64,000 nt of DNA, taken from NCBI RefSeq assembly GCF_014646195.1, contig NZ_BMMZ01000012.1, positions 62,001 to 126,000 of the forward strand, written 5' to 3'. Both the position numbers and the translations under genes were made by a program. The DNA is from Microlunatus endophyticus (GTDB taxonomy: Bacteria; Actinomycetota; Actinomycetes; Propionibacteriales; Propionibacteriaceae). Below are positions 62,130 through 64,000 of this stretch, piece by piece (the stretch's first letter is position 1; each line of letters starts with the position of its first letter). The notes beneath the pieces are model-generated. The model searched no databases. It saw nothing but the letters and a program-made list of their open reading frames with translations, and was not told where the DNA came from.

Positions 62130-63515
62130 TCACGTGATCGGCACGGCCACCATCGGGAGCGTGAGCCGGAAGAGTGCACCGCGACCGTTGGCCGGCTCGA
62201 GGCACACGAGGTCGCCGCCGTGTGCCCGGGCCCAGCCGCGTGCGATGGCCAGTCCCAACCCCGAGCCTCCGGATCCTGCTGACCGGTCGGCGTCCAGCCG
62301 GACCATCCGGTCGAAGATCCGCTCCCGATCCTGGCCCGGAACGCCCGGACCGGAGTCGACGACATCGATCACCGCCGAATCCGCGCCCGGATCTGGCGGG
62401 GCGGCCACCCGGACCGTGATCCGACCGTCGTCACCGGCTGCCCGGAGCGCGTTGTCGAGGAGATTCCGCAGCACCGCGGCTATCCGGTCCGGGTCGCAGA
62501 TCGCCACGACCGAGGGGCCGTCGAGGGTGACCGTCACCGATGGCGCCCGCATGCTGATCCGTTCGATCTCGGTCGTGGCCAACTCGCGCAGATCCGTCGG
62601 CACCGGCCGCAGGTCGGGCCTGGACTCAAGCCGGACGGCCTCGAGGAGATCGGACACGACCAGTCCGGCCCGTCGGGCCTCACCGGCGAGCAATGCCTCA
62701 AGCCGCTGCCGCTCCTCGGTTCCGAGCCGCTCGGACTGGTGGAGCAGGGTCTCGGCAGCCGCTTGGACACCGGCGATCGGCGTACGGAGTTCGTGCGCCG
62801 CATCGGCCAGGAACTGCTGGCTCTGCGCCTCGGCGCTGCGGGCCCGGGACTCGGCGCCCTCGAGTTCGTCCAACATGGCGTCCAGTGCCTGGGCTGTCTG
62901 ACCGATCTCGGTGTCGGGTCGGGTCGGTCGGAGTCGGGCGCCGCGGTTGCCGGCCGTGATGCTGTGCGCCAGTCCGGCCACAGCGTCGAGCGGACGCAAC
63001 GCCAGCCGGACCATGATCAACACCAGCACGGCACTGACCAGCAGGGCCGCCAGCCCGGCGACTACCAACAGTCGGCGCAACGTCTGCCGCGCGCCCTGCA
63101 CCAGCGAGGTGTCGACGGCCAGCACCAGCCTGGCGTTGTTGATCCGGCCCGGTCCGCGCAGTGTGACCTTCTGGCTGCGGATATCCGGTGCGGCGAGATC
63201 AGGTGTCGTCGACGATGCGAAACTGCGGCCGCTGCGCAACGTGAGTTCGGCCTGGACGCCGTTGGCGGTGACGCGGTTGATGATCTGCTGCGGCCCGACC
63301 CCGGAGCGGGCCAGCTGCCGTGCCAACTGGGCGCGCCCGGACAGCAGCGCATTCAGGTTTCGTTCGGATTGGACGCTGTAGACGCCGTTGATCGCCACCG
63401 ACAGGAGGATCAGGACCGCGGCCAGAACGGCGATCACCCCGAGGGCGACGTGGCGGCGTACGGAGCCGGTCCGGAGTCCGGCGACGTTGTCGATCGGCTT
63501 CGGGGAAGCTGTCAC
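62130..63515 (-). CDS. Two-component sensor histidine kinase (HisKA, HAMP)
   Basis: Membrane kinase partner of the adjacent OmpR-type regulator. 461 residues. GTG at 63515 overlaps the regulator's TGA (GTGA). Membrane helices at about 22-42 and 149-170 flank an outside sensor region of about 105 residues with no recognised fold. HAMP linker at about 171-224 (LALRPLDAVAGLAHSITAGNRGARL), HisKA box FLADAAHELRTPIAG with His241, N box LRNLLDNALRAAGD, G1 VDSGPGVPG, F box RIFDRMVRLD, G2 GSGGSGLGLAIARG. Signal unknown. Confidence 0.95.
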   Translation of the reverse strand: MTASPKPIDNVAGLRTGSVRRHVALGVIAVLAAVLILLSVAINGVYSVQSERNLNALLSGRAQLARQLARSGVGPQQIINRVTANGVQAELTLRSGRSFASSTTPDLAAPDIRSQKVTLRGPGRINNARLVLAVDTSLVQGARQTLRRLLVVAGLAALLVSAVLVLIMVRLALRPLDAVAGLAHSITAGNRGARLRPTRPDTEIGQTAQALDAMLDELEGAESRARSAEAQSQQFLADAAHELRTPIAGVQAAAETLLHQSERLGTEERQRLEALLAGEARRAGLVVSDLLEAVRLESRPDLRPVPTDLRELATTEIERISMRAPSVTVTLDGPSVVAICDPDRIAAVLRNLLDNALRAAGDDGRITVRVAAPPDPGADSAVIDVVDSGPGVPGQDRERIFDRMVRLDADRSAGSGGSGLGLAIARGWARAHGGDLVCLEPANGRGALFRLTLPMVAVPIT

Positions 63516-64000
63516 GACGTGCCCGACAGGCGGTAGCCGCGGCCGCGCACTGTGTGCAGCAGCCGTGGTCGGTCGTCGGCCTCGAGCTTGCGGCGCAAGG
63601 TCGATACGTGCACCTCGACCACGTTCGGGTCGAAACCGTCGTAGCCCCACACTCCGGTCAGGATCTGGAGTTTGCTGACCACCTGGTCCCGGTGCGCTGC
63701 CAGGTAGTCGAGGACTTGCCGTTCGGTCTGGGTGAGGTCGATCACACACTGGCCGCGACGGACGGTGCTGCCGTCGGCGCTGATCTCCAGGTCGCCGACA
63801 ACGATCGCCCCGGCGTCCGGACGCGTACGCCTCAGGATCGCCTGGATCCGAGCCAGCAGTTCGCTCATCGCGAAGGGTTTGACGAGGTAGTCGTCGGCAC
63901 CCTGCATCAGCCCGGTGACGCGGTCGGCGGTTGAGTCCCGCGCAGTGACGATCAGGACCGCCGCAGTACTCACTCGTCGTACGACCTCGAGCAGTTCCAG
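63512..64000 (-). CDS. Response regulator, OmpR/PhoB family (partial, N-terminus outside window)
   Basis: DNA-binding regulator of the same pair. The visible 162 codons cover the second half of the receiver domain, with the Thr of LIVTARD and Lys of DDYLVKPF, and the complete winged-helix domain (GDLEISADGSTVRRGQCVIDLTQTERQVLDYLAAH ... VEVHVSTLRRKLEADDRPRLLHTVRGRGYRLSG). The phospho-acceptor Asp lies beyond the right edge. The frame continues to base 64000 (LELLEVVRR at the edge), so the GTG at 63973 is internal, not the start. Overlaps the kinase gene. Confidence 0.95.
   Translation of the reverse strand: MELLEVVRRVSTAAVLIVTARDSTADRVTGLMQGADDYLVKPFAMSELLARIQAILRRTRPDAGAIVVGDLEISADGSTVRRGQCVIDLTQTERQVLDYLAAHRDQVVSKLQILTGVWGYDGFDPNVVEVHVSTLRRKLEADDRPRLLHTVRGRGYRLSGTS

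Overview
The window is one contiguous piece of a high-GC actinobacterial chromosome. GTG and TTG starts are frequent (rpoB, secY, the sensor kinase at 37417 and oppC start with TTG), rpoB runs directly into rpoC, S14 is the short four-cysteine form, genes often overlap by ATGA/GTGA/TGATG, and several genes seem to be transcribed leaderless. The gene content would suit Propionibacteriales (for example a Microlunatus-like genus), but that placement is inference. I see no rRNA, tRNA, CRISPR array, intact IS element or prophage.

Layout. (1) 1-6300, minus strand: an oligopeptide ABC importer (oppA-oppB-oppC, oppC cut by the window edge), a GNAT acetyltransferase, an NlpC/P60 peptidoglycan hydrolase and an alkaline-phosphatase-superfamily phosphodiesterase. 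(2) 6459-15733: rplJ-rplL behind a long leader with an internal terminator hairpin, then rpoB-rpoC ending in a perfect 38-bp palindrome. (3) 15824-23423, accessory block: a decayed DUF559-type fragment, purF, a molybdenum set (HTH-Mop regulator, modA, modB, modC), an LCP cell-wall protein, a MOSC protein and an aldo/keto reductase. (4) 23508-28237: the str operon rpsL-rpsG-fusA-tuf with its own promoter and a strong final terminator. (5) 28254-41286, accessory block: MFS transporter, treY, a BtuFCD-type importer under a cobalamin riboswitch, an ABC-2 exporter with a two-component system, and a secreted lipoprotein of unknown function. (6) 41513-55596: the S10-spc ribosomal protein cluster (rpsJ to rplO), then secY-adk-map with a methyltransferase inserted between adk and map. 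(7) 55665-64000: an ABC-2 exporter with two permeases, an APH-like kinase, a prolyl oligopeptidase carrying a dispersed-repeat insertion, a patch of decayed genes (VOC, acetyltransferase-like, VapBC-like), and a two-component system cut by the right edge.

How it fits together. The backbone is the transcription/translation core: RNA polymerase beta and beta', the L7/L12 stalk, elongation factors, most 30S/50S proteins and the SecY translocon. It is cut into three islands by transport, envelope and cofactor genes. rplK/rplA do not precede rplJ, and infA-rpmJ-rpsM-rpsK-rpoA do not follow map, so the usual actinobacterial order has been broken more than once. The clearest regulatory elements are the cobalamin riboswitch, the rplJ leader attenuator, the terminators after rplL, rpoC and tuf, and a recurring -10-like hexamer 6-8 nt before start codons. 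I found no clearly new multi-gene system. The most interesting points are regulatory and evolutionary: the 18-bp tandem repeat in the oppA signal-peptide region, the rplJ attenuator, the operator-like repeats at 28254 and 35603, and the decay hot spots at 15824 and 61357-62120.
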